Shown here in pieces: positions 42,595 through 53,490 of a stretch of DNA of 64,000 bases. The stretch is from positions 102,219,341 to 102,283,340 of the forward strand of contig OZ038485.1 of assembly GCA_964036315.1 (NCBI GenBank), given 5' to 3'. The translations under genes were made by a program, and so were the position numbers. A model generated the notes under the pieces. It made no database searches. It was not told the origin of the DNA and saw only the letters and a list, made by a program, of their open reading frames with translations. Position 1 is the stretch's first letter, and every line of letters begins with the position of its first letter. This stretch comes from Acanthosepion esculentum (lineage: Eukaryota > Mollusca > Cephalopoda > Sepiida > Sepiidae).

Positions 42595-43430
42595 CTGGAT
42601 GTGGGCAATCATGGCTTGCCACAATTCCTCGTCCTTTGTAGCTCTTATTAAATTTTGAGTTTTTGCTATCTCTCCTAAACCCTGTTCTGTCATTCATTTA
42701 CACAAGTTTTTTAAGCGGTTTATATTCTGCTTACCTCTGTTCCCCTTGCCTTCAGTATGCCCTGTTAGTGTCAAATTTTCCAAGCCCTCTTTCCTCATTA
42801 TGTGCCATAGAAATGTCAAATATCTTTTCCTGATGCTATGTATAAGTGTCCTTTTTGTTTCCATTTTCTCTGAAACTCTGCTATTACTAATGTTTAACCC
42901 ATGGTATTCTCAGCATCCTTCTGCACAACCACATTTCTGTTGTTTCAAGTCTCTACATTTGTGATGAGATTGCCCTCACTCACTGCCATATAAAAGTAAT
43001 GCTATAACAATTAAGTACATTTTCTTTGCTTAGCTTTTGGAAGGCATCTTTTGCTATCCCAATGCGATTTTGGATTTCATTGTTACACTTTGCATCCTTC
43101 ATTAAAAGACTTTCTAGATATTTAAATGTTCATACTTGCTTGATTTTGGCATCTCTAATTTAGATGTTGGGATCTTCTTTTTGCTCACAACCATACATTA
43201 TCTTCTTCTAATTGATGTATAGTCCTTTCTTCTTGCTTTCCTTTACTACTTTCTATAGGAATTTCTGTGTTTTCCTTTCTATGCCTGCTATCAACACTGT
43301 CTCATCTGCATATCTAATGTTGTTAAGATTGGGGGTGGCAATAATGAATCATGATATGAATTCTAAGTCTATCATGATCATAATTTTAAAGTTTGAATAA
43401 ATCTGAAAAGAATTTGTACTGGTCTACTCT
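42595..43430 (-). mobile_element. RTE-like LINE 3' fragment, longest minus copy
   Basis: Minus-strand blocks in order: the C-terminal AGAGCTACAAAGGACGAGG (42645), GAAATGTGGTTGTGCAGAAG (42935), then further 5' TGCAGATGAGACAGTGTTGA (43300) and TATTGCCACCCCCAATCTTA (43345), the latter part of the RT domain (usually ADDTVLIA: the plus text reads TTGATAGCAGG.. in complement). Multiple stops. Confidence 0.65.
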
Positions 43431-43923
43431 TGGTAGGTGTTTATCTCTGAGCAAGTTTGCTCACAAAGCTAAAAGTAAAAAATTAAATCATTATGATATT
43501 TTGCTGATTCAGCAATCAAATGTGGATATCAGTAACCAAATTTGTTAGCATATAAAATCCCCCCAAACTACAATATTTTAGTATCATGGAATTAGATGAA
43601 GTACAACAGGTGTGTAGCCATTGCTACAAGTTGTTTGTAACTAAATAAAAATAAAGCAATAGACAAAACACTATTTGCTAATTTATAACATTTGACTACG
43701 GTTTCATTCTTGTTATGATTTCTTGTTTTTATGTGGTAATAAGTAGACTTAAGTTGTCAGATGTCCAACATTGCTGCAGGTCAAGAGAGTGAGGGTGAGG
43801 TAGCACTTCTTGGACACAAACTGGGGTTTGATCAACTATTGCTGATGTCTGATTATTGAAAGACCTGAAATACTGAATTATCCTAGGAAACATCACTAAT
43901 GCTGTATCCAGGTACATCACAAA

Positions 43924-43926
<3 letters not shown>

Positions 43927-43957
<31 letters not shown>
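43927..43957. repeat. (AT)n microsatellite
   Basis: Short AT run at the 5' edge of the PLE fragment. Confidence 0.95.
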
Positions 43958-43959
<2 letters not shown>

Positions 43960-44310
43960 TTAACTCTATCACATCTACAATCGACAAGAATCTATCTAAA
44001 CTCAACATAAAATTTGTTACTACTACATCCAAAACAATAAAAGACTTAGTCACTACTAGATAAAACAATAAACTAAAACCAGATGGAGGAGTTCACCCCG
44101 GCGCCTGTAATAATTGTCACAAAAAAATACATGGGAGAAACCTCAAGGAATCTCAAAAGATTATATGAACACAAAAGGGACATTTTACAAAATAATATGT
44201 CAAATGTATTGGTTGACTGACCACAATTTTAACATAAAAAATGCTACTATGATCAAAGGATAAAATAATTCACTATGATATAAATGTATAGAGAGTGCCT
44301 TAATTGCAGT
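43960..44310 (+). pseudogene. Penelope-like element fragment with GIY-YIG motif
   Basis: Plus-strand translation, across frameshifts: IKFVTTTSKTIKDLVTT, then CNNCHKK, KKYMGETSRNLKRLYEHKRD (the YxGET...R...H core of the GIY-YIG nuclease), ILQNNMSNVLV, and after a stop DHNFNIKNATMIKG and YDINVIESALI. The order matches the C-terminus of Penelope/Athena-type proteins. It is a different lineage from the copy at 26709-27420 (YMGETSR versus YIGSTQG). Confidence 0.8.
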
Positions 44311-44524
44311 CATCTACAGTAAATTAGCGCATTGGCTCTTACAACATTTCACCATTCCGGACAGATCTTCTGATATCACAGTGAGGAATACTTACTTACA
44401 AAAGTGATGAAAAGAAAAAGACTCTAAATGAATTCGGCTAGATAAAAAAAAAACATTCTAAAATTCCCAGCACCCCACTGTTGTGCGCATGTGTAGTCAT
44501 ACCAACATAACAAATTTAGTCCAA

Positions 44525-44556
44525 TAAAGTCCTGAAGGATGAAACGCATCACAAGA
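44525..44556 (+). ncRNA. short CCTGAAGGATGAAACGC motif after a PLE (tentative)
   Basis: GTCCTGAAGGATGAAACGC lies 215 bases past the end of the PLE coding relic. It has the flavour of a hammerhead core with a collapsed stem II (CTGA...GAAAC). Too short to be functional as it stands. Confidence 0.15.
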
Positions 44557-44639
44557 ACATGTAAACAGATCCAGAGTTTTTTTTTAGATGAAGCATTGTT
44601 ATTATGATTAACTTTGGTCAATATTTCTTTCTGAGTTAA

Positions 44640-44800
44640 ATAGCAATAGGGGGTTCAGATACTCAAAATCATAAGTCTGAGGTCATAATTTCAAGGGTTA
44701 AAAATAGCCATAGAGAGGTTCAGATCCCAAAGATCTGGACTCCAAGGTTGTAATTCCAAGGGTCAAAAATCAGTCACATGAGTGTCAGAAAATACCAGGT
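44640..44800. repeat. imperfect tandem pair of about 68 bp
   Basis: GGTTCAGATACTCAAAATCA ... TTTCAAGGGTTAAAAAT (from 44652) recurs as GGTTCAGATCCCAAAGATCT ... TTCCAAGGGTCAAAAAT (from 44718). Confidence 0.6.
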
Positions 44801-45385
44801 TCATAAATCAAAAGGGTAAGAAATTTTCAACACAACTTGAAACGTACAAATACCTCTTCCTGAATGAAGAGCTAAAAACTCTCTGTGGTCCAAAATAGCA
44901 TTCTTTTATTAGGGTAAAAAAGGTTAGGATTGGCCGAGGCTGGTAGGGGAGCACAAACAATTACCATATTTTGAAGTCTACTAAAATCAACCCTGATGTT
45001 GATTCTGATTTTTTTTTTTTCGACAGATAGAACAAAGAATACAAATTTCTTTTTGAGATAAGACTTGGTTTTCTCCTTCGTTACCACACTTTCATCTTAA
45101 GTTCATTTGCTTTCTATCATGACTGCCAGGTTGGTATTTTATGGTCTCGGTATAGCAACTTGGGAGTTGCAATAACATGAAATATATTTAAGATGAAAAA
45201 AATACCAATCAAAAGTTATATTAACCACTGTCATTATTGGTAAGATATTAAAATATCTATTAGTGCTAGATTAGTCAAGTAACAAAATAGTAGATAATTT
45301 ATGACAAGTAATGCTCTAAGTAGATTAAGAAGCTTAATATAATTGCTAATATGAGTTGAGGATCAAACATATATAAATTAACAAT
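44801..45385. other. AT-rich sequence, nothing supported
   Basis: Short Lys/Phe-rich frames only (for example minus 44872-45087). Confidence 0.4.
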
Positions 45386-45387
45386 CA

Positions 45388-45645
45388 TTAGTCACAAGTA
45401 TATATCTCTGTCCCATGATGGTTATAACACTTTGTGTATAAAATGTGTATGCAGATGTCCCAACTATTATGGGACAGATGTAACAAAATGGTCAGTTGGT
45501 CTTTTCTGATTCTGATTTCATTATATATAAGTGAAACCCTAGACTTGAACAGGTTAAGATTGTAGTGATCGGAGAAGCATACGCTTGTGAGTTGGTTCCA
45601 CAAGGTAGTGGTTAGTGGAAAGAATCTGCTCGCATGGAAAGGTGA
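45388..45645 (-). mobile_element. CR1/Jockey-like LINE 3' end, second subfamily
   Basis: Minus frame contains LWNQLTSVCFSDHYNLNLFK-type residues (MWNQLTSVCFSDHYNLNLFK) and SRV, the C-terminal end of the ORF2 protein, followed by a 3' part with CACTTTGTGTATAAAATGTG (as read on plus). Differs from the RLWNSLP...LQKFKCSAN subfamily directly to its right. Confidence 0.7.
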
Positions 45646-45669
45646 TCTGGTGACTCGGCTTTCCTACTG

Positions 45670-46085
45670 CTATAAGGTTGACTCTCTGTGCTTTTTCTAG
45701 AAATACTTTCATGGTAATTGTTCGAATGAACTCTTCATTATGGTACCTAGACTTTTTGAATTTAGCCGCAATACTAGACTCGTGTCAAGATCTCATCAAT
45801 TTACTTTTGAGCTGGCTAGATGTAACCATAAATTCTATGCTAACAGTTTCTTTTCTCGCACTTCTCGCTTGTGGAACTCCCTTCCAGCTCCATGCTTTCC
45901 AGCCAATTTTAATCTTCAAAAATTTAAATGCAGTGCTAATTGCTATCTACTGTGCTCCTGATTACTCTTTCCTCTTCCCATTCATTATTAATGTTTCTGT
46001 TCCTAATTCTTCCACACCCTGTAACTCCTTGTGTCTTAGTGGCTTTATTGCCTTGCATGGAGTGATACTGATTTAAAAAAATTAA
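45670..46085 (+). mobile_element. CR1/Jockey-like LINE 3' end, main subfamily
   Basis: The plus frame 45740-45961 reads VPRLFEFSRNTRLVSRSHQF, TFELARCNHKFYANSFFSRT, SRLWNSLPAPCFPANFNLQK, FKCSAN: the intact C-terminal end of the ORF2 protein without stops. The 3' end GTAACTCCTTGTGTC ... GTGGCTTTATTGCCTTGCAT and an A-rich terminus (46070-46100) follow. Best preserved of the family here. Confidence 0.85.
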
Positions 46086-46254
46086 CAAAAACAAAAAAAC
46101 TTATATCTCACCAAGAGAGATGTTAGAGAGGAAGTTTGTCAGAGGAGAGATCAGCTGCCCAGATAAAGATATAAAAATATAGAAAAAATCTTTTGGTATC
46201 TCTACCATTTACTGTATTTGTTTAGGAAAGGCAATAATGATTTATTGCCCACTT

Positions 46255-46635
46255 TTATGCAAAATAATTGAATTAAATTTACTAAACCACAATGACAAAA
46301 CTAACCATCAAATTTCATTGTTTATTTTGGCTATTCCAGTCTTATAATTCCTTGACAGTAAGACTGACTGACCGAACAATTTCTCAGTAAAATTCTTCAT
46401 AGTGTCACTTTCAGTTCTCATCACAGTTTTTAAGTGACCTTGCTCCACTATCTTTCCCAAAGATATATGGCAATTCACAGATAATAGAGAAAAGTGGACT
46501 TTCTTTTATCTATGAAGACACTATGGAGAATTTTATTGAAAACCTGTTCAGTCAGTCTTACCGATGAGGAATTTCAAGATTGAATGTTAATTTTGTCATT
46601 TTTGTTGATGAATTTTATTTCAATTGTTTCACATA
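46255..46635. mobile_element. foldback element of about 380 bp
   Basis: Arms of about 150 bases pair: AAAATAATTGAATTAAATTT ... AATGACAAAACTAACC ... GACAGTAAGACTGACTGA ... CAGTAAAATTCTTCATAGTG on the left against the complement on the right (CACTATGGAGAATTTTATTG ... TCAGTCAGTCTTACCGATGA ... GACAAAATTAACATTC). The loop of about 100 bases is also partly self-complementary. No coding sequence; long-TIR MITE or Foldback class. Confidence 0.8.
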
Positions 46636-46808
46636 AAAAAAAAAAGAAAATTACGTAGTAAGCAGATGGTAAATTGTTACTGCTTTTCTTAAGTGTACTT
46701 GGTAAATAGTAGTTAAACTAAACTTTTAGTTGCTGACTATTTGTTTTAAACACATGCCAGAATTTTTTATTTCTTTTGAGATAATTGATTGATTGATTTA
46801 TTTGTTTT

Positions 46809-47150
46809 CTACAGTTTATCAACCCTTTTGCAGGTTATTTAAAGCCGGAAAATATTTTAAGATTGTAAGAATTTTAGGGCAGATGATAATGGTTTAGCGA
46901 TACAAGTCTTACTAATTGACACATAGCTGGGGGAGAAGTGGATTCATGCCTTTACCAAGGATATTTGTGCAGAAATGAATAGGACAAACCTGACTTGAAT
47001 TGGAACTTGACTCTCTGATTAACAATTCCAAGCCATTATCCATTACACCACCTGCACATCCAAGCTTACAGCACCTTGTATTCCAAAGCAGTTACCAATC
47101 TAGGTACTGGCCAGGCATGATGATGCTTAACTTTGGTGATCATATGATAA
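46809..47150 (-). mobile_element. 5S-tRNA composite SINE, most complete copy
   Basis: Minus-strand reading: ATGATCACCAAAGTTAAGCA (5S box A region), GCCTGGCCAGTACCTAGATT, GGTAACTGCTTTGGAATACA, AGGTGCTGTAAGCTTGGATG (box C) at 47145-47071; then TGTAATGGATAATGGCTTGG, the body ATATCCTTGGTAAAGGCATG and tail TTCTTACAATCTTAAAATAT ... AACCTGCAAAAGGGTTGATA. This shows the architecture plainly: a nearly full 5S rRNA-like head, a tRNA-like second segment, body and tail. Confidence 0.88.
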
Positions 47151-47434
47151 CCAGTGTTTCAACGTGATTTGGCCTTAAACCTTCTTTTAAGTACTAGTGT
47201 GTATCATGGATCAGTAAGTCTGTATCCCGATACAGTATTTAGATGAATGTAATTCTGAAATATCCATTCTATCATGTCTGTGAATATATACTGAATTAAA
47301 TGCATTACCAAAGAAGATTCTATTGGAAATATTTGTGCAAAATAAATACTTTCTTTAATTAAACTATGGACTTATTGATGGACTTGTTTCAAATAATGCC
47401 ACAGGTTTCAAATGCCACATTCTGAAAATCATTA

Positions 47435-47720
47435 GATGTGTGGGTGGTATAATGGATATGAGCTCCAAATGAGAAATCTGAGAACTGGGTTCAAATTCCA
47501 GTCAGATTCAATGTTTTCACTTACACACAAATACCATTGGGAAAAGTATGAATCCATCTTCTCCCCTCACCTATGGGTTAAATAGTAGGATTTGTATCAG
47601 GAAAAATCATTGTTATTCTCAAAAAATTGCTATTGCAATATTCCCTTAAAAAATAATTATTCCATTTATCTTTTGGCTTTAAATAACCCACAAAGGTTGA
47701 TAAACCATAAAAACAACCTA
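47435..47720 (+). mobile_element. 5S-tRNA SINE without the 5S part
   Basis: Starts AGATGTGTGGGTGGTATAATG and runs through AACTGGGTTCAAATTCCAGT, TACCATTGGGAAAAGTATGA to the tail TTTAAATAACCCACAAAGG. It is in inverted orientation 285 bases from 46809-47150, so the two can pair in a transcript. Confidence 0.8.
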
Positions 47721-47734
47721 ACATCACTTAATAG

Positions 47735-48015
47735 TTAAAATAGCTAGATGTAACCGTAATTTATATGCTAAAAGTTACTTTTCTCACACTTCTTGCTTGT
47801 GGAACTTTTCTTCTGGCTTCATGCTTTCCAGCCAACTTTGATCTTTAAAAGTTTAAATGCAATGTCAATCATTATCTCCTGTCTTCCTGATTACTCTTTT
47901 ATTGTTCTTGCTCCTTAATTATGTTTCTATTTCCTAATTTTTTCACACTCAGTAACTCCTTGTGTCTTTGTGGCTTTACTCCCTTGCATGGGGTGAAATG
48001 ATTAAAAAAAAATTA
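47735..48015 (+). mobile_element. CR1/Jockey-like LINE 3' end
   Basis: TAGATGTAACCGTAATTTAT, TCTCACACTTCTTGCTTGTG, ATGCTTTCCAGCCAACTTTG and the terminus GGGGTGAAATGATTAAAAAA. Directly follows a SINE tail. Confidence 0.8.
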
Positions 48016-48019
48016 TAAA

Positions 48020-48555
48020 ATTCAACTTCCATAATTACTTAGATGTAAGTCTGAAATTTTACTGTATCATAAAACTAGGTATATGATTAATGGAAAAATA
48101 TTTGGTTAAATGCATTGACAAAAAAAAAAGAGATTGTTGAAAAATAAATATTTGTTGTGTAAAATAAGTGCAGTTTTTTTTCATTATTAGGCTATAGACA
48201 TATTAATATATCTCTGTGTATAACATTTCAAAGCTTGCATTACAAAAATCTATTATCTCATAGAAAATCTTTCTTCAAAAGTCTTCCATGTCATTTCCTC
48301 TTCTGACATCCTTCTGCTTCTTTCTTTCTTTTCTTTCTTTTTCTTTCTTTCTTTCTTTCCTTTCTTCAAGGCCAAACCTGTGTGCGGCTGAAGGATTCTT
48401 TTAAGTGCTGTCTTTTAATGCTTGGCTGCTCTTCTCATCAGTCTGCAAGATTAGTCTGATCAAACCACCAATCCCTCTGGCAGTCAAGATTCCCTTACAG
48501 AACACCAGATCAGGATCAACATAGAGCTTTTCTAAAAAAAAAAAAGCACTGTGAT
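48020..48555. other. AT-rich sequence with a (CTTT)n run
   Basis: CTTT repeats at 48321-48365. The following 48370-48530 is of normal composition (AGTCTGCAAGATTAGTCTGA) but unassigned. Confidence 0.45.
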
Positions 48556-48574
48556 TTAAAAGCAGTCATATAAA

Positions 48575-48790
48575 GATTTGATATGCCGGTAGAATGATGG
48601 TTAATGGCAGGAGAAGTGGAATCTGAGAACTGAGTTCAATTTCCAGTCCAGTTTGTTATATTCACTTTTGTACAAATGCCCTTAGGAAACGTATGAATCC
48701 ACCTACTTTTTATCTTTCCAGCCAGGGATGGTGCGTACTAACCCCAACCAAGATGGAGACTCAAAGCTGATTCAAGGCCCCAGGGAGTGC
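48575..48790 (+). mobile_element. SINE fragment (family B/5S type body)
   Basis: GGTAGAATGATGGTTAATGG, ACTGAGTTCAATTTCCAGTC and TGCCCTTAGGAAACGTATGA mark head and body; the 3' part is of another type (GGGATGGTGCGTACTAACCC). Confidence 0.6.
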
Positions 48791-49854
48791 TTTGTGACTT
48801 TCACTGTCTTATCAACATTTGCTTTTTTCTCTCTATATTTATATATACATTACAAGTTAATCTAAGCACAACTGATTATTAAAGGATGACAATTTTGTTT
48901 GTGGATTTTGACGTCATTCTGGGATCTTTTCTTTTTGTCCAAATCCATTAATTTGTTTTGCTCTTGTTAAGTCTCAAAAAAAAAACACAATATAAAAAAT
49001 CACTATAATTTATCCATAATGTTGAATGTTTTAAATTCAACTTTTTAACAAGAAAAATCTCAAGCTGATATTAAAAATTACCATAAAACATTGTTAATTT
49101 ATTTAAGATGGAATGATCTCTAATTTGTATTTAGATACATTATATTTATTTTCAGTTTTTCGTGTTGAATTGTTCACCTATATTGCATATGATCCATTAT
49201 TGTGCATAATTGGGTTACAATAAAATTTGTATTTTATATGAATACTACCTTATGAAAATTGAGATGTAGTAGGATGTGTGTGTGTGTGTGGGGGGGTCCC
49301 ATATCATAGATTCAAGGTGGGGAGGCACATGACCTTTGCACTGGACCTGTCTTCAGCTTTGGTTAAATAGCAGAGGAAATAGAGCCCTTTATTATGTTGC
49401 AGTCAGTCTAGTTGTTATATTTGCATATATCAACTCCATCAAGGAGGACGTGGGAAGCCACTCTACTGTCTTTCTCAAGAAGTCATGGTTTTGCAGAGAT
49501 AATAAAGAAAGGTGAGTTTTTGAGGAGTCATGATTACCTACTTCCTGAAAGGACAGGGTATTAAAAAAACACTAAGAAAACATTGTTTATTTTAACATAG
49601 TTCAAATATTATCCAATTTGTAACTATTTTATAAAAGATATAATTATCAAATAATACATGTTATAAAGATGCATATAGTAGCATGAGAGAACAAAATAAC
49701 AAGGTACCATTGGTGAGGTGGAAAGAAAAGAAGACAAGAATTGTATTGCCGATATAGAGGATTCAAGACAGAATGTCTCTTTGTGGGTGAGGGGAGTGAC
49801 CTGAAGGATGGGGAGATTTGGTAGGGCCTTGAGTTGATGCGTGTGTCAGGTCGG
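48791..49854. other. AT-rich sequence with (TG)n-G8 run and SINE-like traces
   Basis: TG run into G8 at 49275-49297. 49305-49460 has SINE-like words (GGGGAGGCACATGACCTTTG, AATAGCAGAGGAAATAGAGC, CATCAAGGAGGACGTGGGAA). No gene. Confidence 0.4.
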
Positions 49855-50429
49855 TTGACCGAGGTAACTGGTGGTGATGTTGATAGCTTGCCCATTTGCC
49901 ATGACTGCCGACAGTGTTTAGAGTGGTGTTCTTAAAAGCAGATGGGGTGGATCATGATTCAGCTTTTTTTGTCATGCTTTTTGCTTTAGCAGTAACATTC
50001 ATGATTGGTTCCTTTTATATTATTATTTTAATTTGTTTTTGTTTTTTTGAGGGAATTTATTTTGTGTGCTGGATACACTGCAGAGAGAGTGACTTTTATT
50101 TTTAGTTTTGCTTTTTTTGTGTTCACATCCATCTGATAGTTGACCGAGGTAACTGGTGGTGATGTTGATAGCTTGCCCATTTGCCATGACTGCCGACAGT
50201 GTTGAGTGGTGTTCTTAAAAGCAAATGGGGTGGATCATGATTCAGTTTTTTTTATCATGCTTTTTGCTTTAGCAGTAACATTCATGATTGGTTCCTTTTA
50301 TATTATTATTTTAATTTGTTTTTATTTATTTTTTTTTTGAGGGAATTTATTTTGTGAGCTGGATACACTGCAGAGAGAGTGACTTTTATTTTTAGTTTTG
50401 CTTTCTTTGTGTTCACATCCATCTGATAG
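49855..50429. repeat. direct tandem duplication of a 285-290-bp unit
   Basis: Copy 1 (49855-50139) and copy 2 (50140-50429) both start TTGACCGAGGTAACTGGTGG and end TTCACATCCATCTGATAG. They differ by a handful of substitutions and small T-run indels, so the duplication is recent. The unit contains GCTGGATACACTGCAGAGAG and a T-rich centre and matches no other element in the window. Confidence 0.93.
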
Positions 50430-51190
50430 GTTTTGATGTAGAGTGAATCAGTTCTAATTTGAAGCAGAGTATAAAATACATAAAGAAATAAGATTTGGAA
50501 AATGTAGATCTTCAAACATCTGATTTATTGTTTTGAATTTAAATATAGATGTTTATCTTTTTATTTTTTGTTTGAGTTAGAGTGGTGAAAGGTTATTGTT
50601 CATAATCTGTTGGACATTACAAGTTAATGTGAAAATGAGCAGTTGAAAATATAATGATCTCTTAGATTTGATGTTCTTGTCAGGTTGCTTCATAAAAAAG
50701 GAATGTCCTGAGTATGATGATCACCTACATCTGGCAGCAAGGTCTCTGATAAGGTTTTGAGGAGCTTGGAACTATCCCTTAATTGCTATTATTCCCAGGT
50801 CCACCCTGACCCAGGGTGGTACCATCTGTTAGGGTCCCAGCAAATAGTTAATCCCCAAACTGATTTCAAAACACTATGAAAGTATAAAAATACAATTTTA
50901 TAGTACAAATACCAGCAATACATTTTCCTGGTAAAAAAATTTCTAGCAATCCATTTTTGAAAAAAAAGTTACACGCAATACATTTTTCTAAAAGAAATTA
51001 CTAATGCTCACAAGAAAGTTAAATTTCGGCATTAAATGACCCATAAGGAGTTGATATGCCGTTAAACAAACAAACAAATCAATTAAAGAAAAAACAGATG
51101 AATATTTAAGCTTGAAGTGAAGCTTTATTCAATACAAACGAACTGCCCATAAGTAATGTTCAACCATTTTTTCATGCTTGAGTAGTTTGA
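50430..51190. other. AT-rich sequence; SINE tail at 51025-51072
   Basis: The tail GGCATTAAATGACCCATAAG ... GATATGCCGTTAAACAAACA at 51025-51072 is the intact version of the fragment at 4390-4440. The head of this SINE is not recognisable (50690-51020 is unassigned). Confidence 0.5.
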
Positions 51191-51191
51191 G

Positions 51192-51486
51192 GAGGCACGG
51201 TGCAGTTATGGATAGCGGCTTGGATTGAGGAATCGGACAGCCGAGTTTGAATTCCAGTCACATCCATTACATTCACTTATGTGCTAATACTCTTGGGAAA
51301 GGTATGGATTCTATAGCTATGGGTAAATAGCAGGACAGACCAGGTTCTATAGCCTTGGATAGCAACTGGTCTACTGCAGAAAGAAATGGCAACCCACTGC
51401 AGGAAAAAAAAAATCTCCCTCGTCTGTCATGTATCGAAAGATAAATGAGCACCTAAGCATGTATCACACATAGCACATAACTGACT
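51192..51486 (+). mobile_element. tRNA-derived SINE family B
   Basis: GGAGGCACGGTGCAGTTATG, CCGAGTTTGAATTCCAGTCA, ATACTCTTGGGAAAGGTATG, GCAGAAAGAAATGGCAACCC, GTATCGAAAGATAAATGAGC and a final ACATAACTGACTGA. A short deletion removes the CTCCTCTTCTCCCCC segment. Confidence 0.88.
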
Positions 51487-51489
51487 GAG

Positions 51490-52385
51490 TTTGAGGGGGA
51501 GGCAATTATCTTTGCCTCACCACACTTTAAGGCAAATTCATTAAGGAAGTTAATGTTAAATTTTCAACTTCTTAAAATAATTATCTTGAATCAATAGCTA
51601 CTTTTTATATTAATTTTTTATGTGCATTCCTTTGATCTTGTTCATGTTGTTTTTGATATTATTATTATTATTATTATTAGATGTCATAGTCTATGAATTT
51701 ATTACCATTATATTTTTTTCACTTGTATATCTTTCATCATGTTTCTGTTGGATTTTATTGTAAATCATTGAATGTAATTCTACATTTTTTAAGGAAGCAG
51801 CATTATTTTCTTTTCTTTTTCTTTTTAATCATTTCAACCCAAGCAAAAGTAAATAATGCAGTTCAGATGTAAAGGCTGACTACGAAAGAAAGAGAATGAG
51901 AAGACTTTATTGGGGAAATAGGACAATAAAATAACAACAAAAAAGTACCAGTTGTACTCTGTCATCAATCACAATTGGTGAAACTACTGCAAAACTCCAC
52001 ACACAAAGTACGACCACTCATCAACATCTGCTGCCTCCTCTCATGTTTTCTTGCAGACGCTCATTTTATCAAGTGGCTGAGGCTCAGAGATTTGCATAAG
52101 CCATGATTTTGTCTCACAAAATCTCTGAGCTCCAAGAGCAAGTGGTTCTTAAATTATAGCTTTTGGATTTGCCATATTTTCTTTCACGTATTTTACAGAC
52201 AAGACATGTAAAAAGCATGTTTTTTGTTTACAGGAAGTAAGCCGTTTTCCCTTCTACAAGGAAGAGAGAAGATTGTGATTTGTGTTGCATTTAAAACTTT
52301 TGAAAATTGTCAGTGACAGGGGAAGCAAGAAACCAGAAGAGAGTACCGGAAATGAGAAGTGCACAAAAACTATTAGAACAGAACA
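51490..52385. other. unassigned sequence with (ATT)n run, LINE terminus and an 18-bp inverted repeat
   Basis: ATT repeats at 51658-51681. 51825-51862 has TTTTAATCATTTCAACCCAA, the minus-strand CR1/Jockey terminus. At 52078-52135 GGCTCAGAGATTT and AAATCTCTGAGC form an inverted repeat. No gene. Confidence 0.45.
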
Positions 52386-52389
52386 TGCT

Positions 52390-53490
52390 AGCTAGTCCAA
52401 CAGTAAAGTGGTGAGACCTAATTGTCAATTTAGGTGTACGCTTAACTTCATGCAGTTGAGGCCCTATGAAGGAAAGCTCATCAGAATAAATGCCACAAAA
52501 ATATATTTGCAGAAAAGACGGAGGGAAGCCACATCATATCAGAGGGAAAGTGATGGAAGTCAAGATGCCAGGTTAGGATCAATTAAATTACAGACACTTC
52601 TTTGAATTTTGCCAAGAATCTCAAGATATATAATAATGTAATGGTCCGGTGGGTAAATGGACCAATACTATTTATATTATTATACTCTCAACATACAGGA
52701 TTCAAGTAAACAACAAAAACTCCAAAAGTTAATCAACAAGTATATATTGAAATAACATACAAGGACAAAACATGCAATAAAATTGTATCCAATGATTAGA
52801 TTAAGAGAAAGAAGTTGCTCCCCTTTAACTGTGTTTTGATTTGTAATTGATTGTATGAAGAAAGTTCTCTTGAGAGAAAATGTTCAGGAATTAATATTAG
52901 AACAAGGTCTGTTTGTTAGGATAGATAACACAAGGATACAATTGATCAAAAGGTGTGTTGTGTTAGAGAAATTAACAGAGTCCAGGTTGATTGAGCTTGG
53001 CTAAGTCACAGAGAGAAATGTAGATTTATATTACAAAATTCTGTGTCTGTGTGTGCGTTTGCAATGTTGTGAGCAAGAGCGTAGATTTGTGTAGACAGGC
53101 GATTTTTACTGGATCTTACTGGCGACTTGTGAAAAAGTCACCTCATTTAAGGAAAAAGGATTAGGCTCCCACAAAAGCACGAGAAAAGTTAATCTTGCAT
53201 TAAAAATATGTGATTGGTTAAAAATTAACCAATCACTACATTTTGTACTAACAAAACAGGCAAGCAAGCTCAAAACTGAAGAATTCAAAGAAAACGACTG
53301 TGATGGCTAAATTGTCCTACAGAAAGGTAGTATTGATTTATTAGCCAATCGCAGACGAATAAAATGTGGGTATGGAAAAACATAGCAATCACTACAATAG
53401 GAGCACCAGACCAGATATGGCAGCAATATTCAATACATAGACAAATGATAGATTTATAAATGTGAAAGATGGATAAAAAATAAAGAACAA
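52390..53490 (-). mobile_element. CR1/Jockey-like LINE fragment split by a 760-bp insertion
   Basis: 52390-52636 (AGTCCAACAGTAAAGTGGTG ... TTTTGCCAAGAATCTCAAGA) and 53397-53490 (ATAGGAGCACCAGACCAGAT ...) are adjacent in the uninterrupted copy at 63390-63700. The LINE therefore existed before the insertion. Confidence 0.75.
52637..53396. mobile_element. 760-bp insertion, candidate solo LTR
   Basis: Begins TGTAATGGTCCGG and ends CAATCACTACA, i.e. TG...CA with inverted TGTARTG ends, as in LTRs. It contains a perfect palindrome TGATTGGTTAAAAATTAACC (53212-53236) that places two CCAAT words head to head, and AATAAA at 52778. No reading frame of note. The AT-rich junctions make the target duplication ambiguous (AATA is possible). 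Confidence 0.5.
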
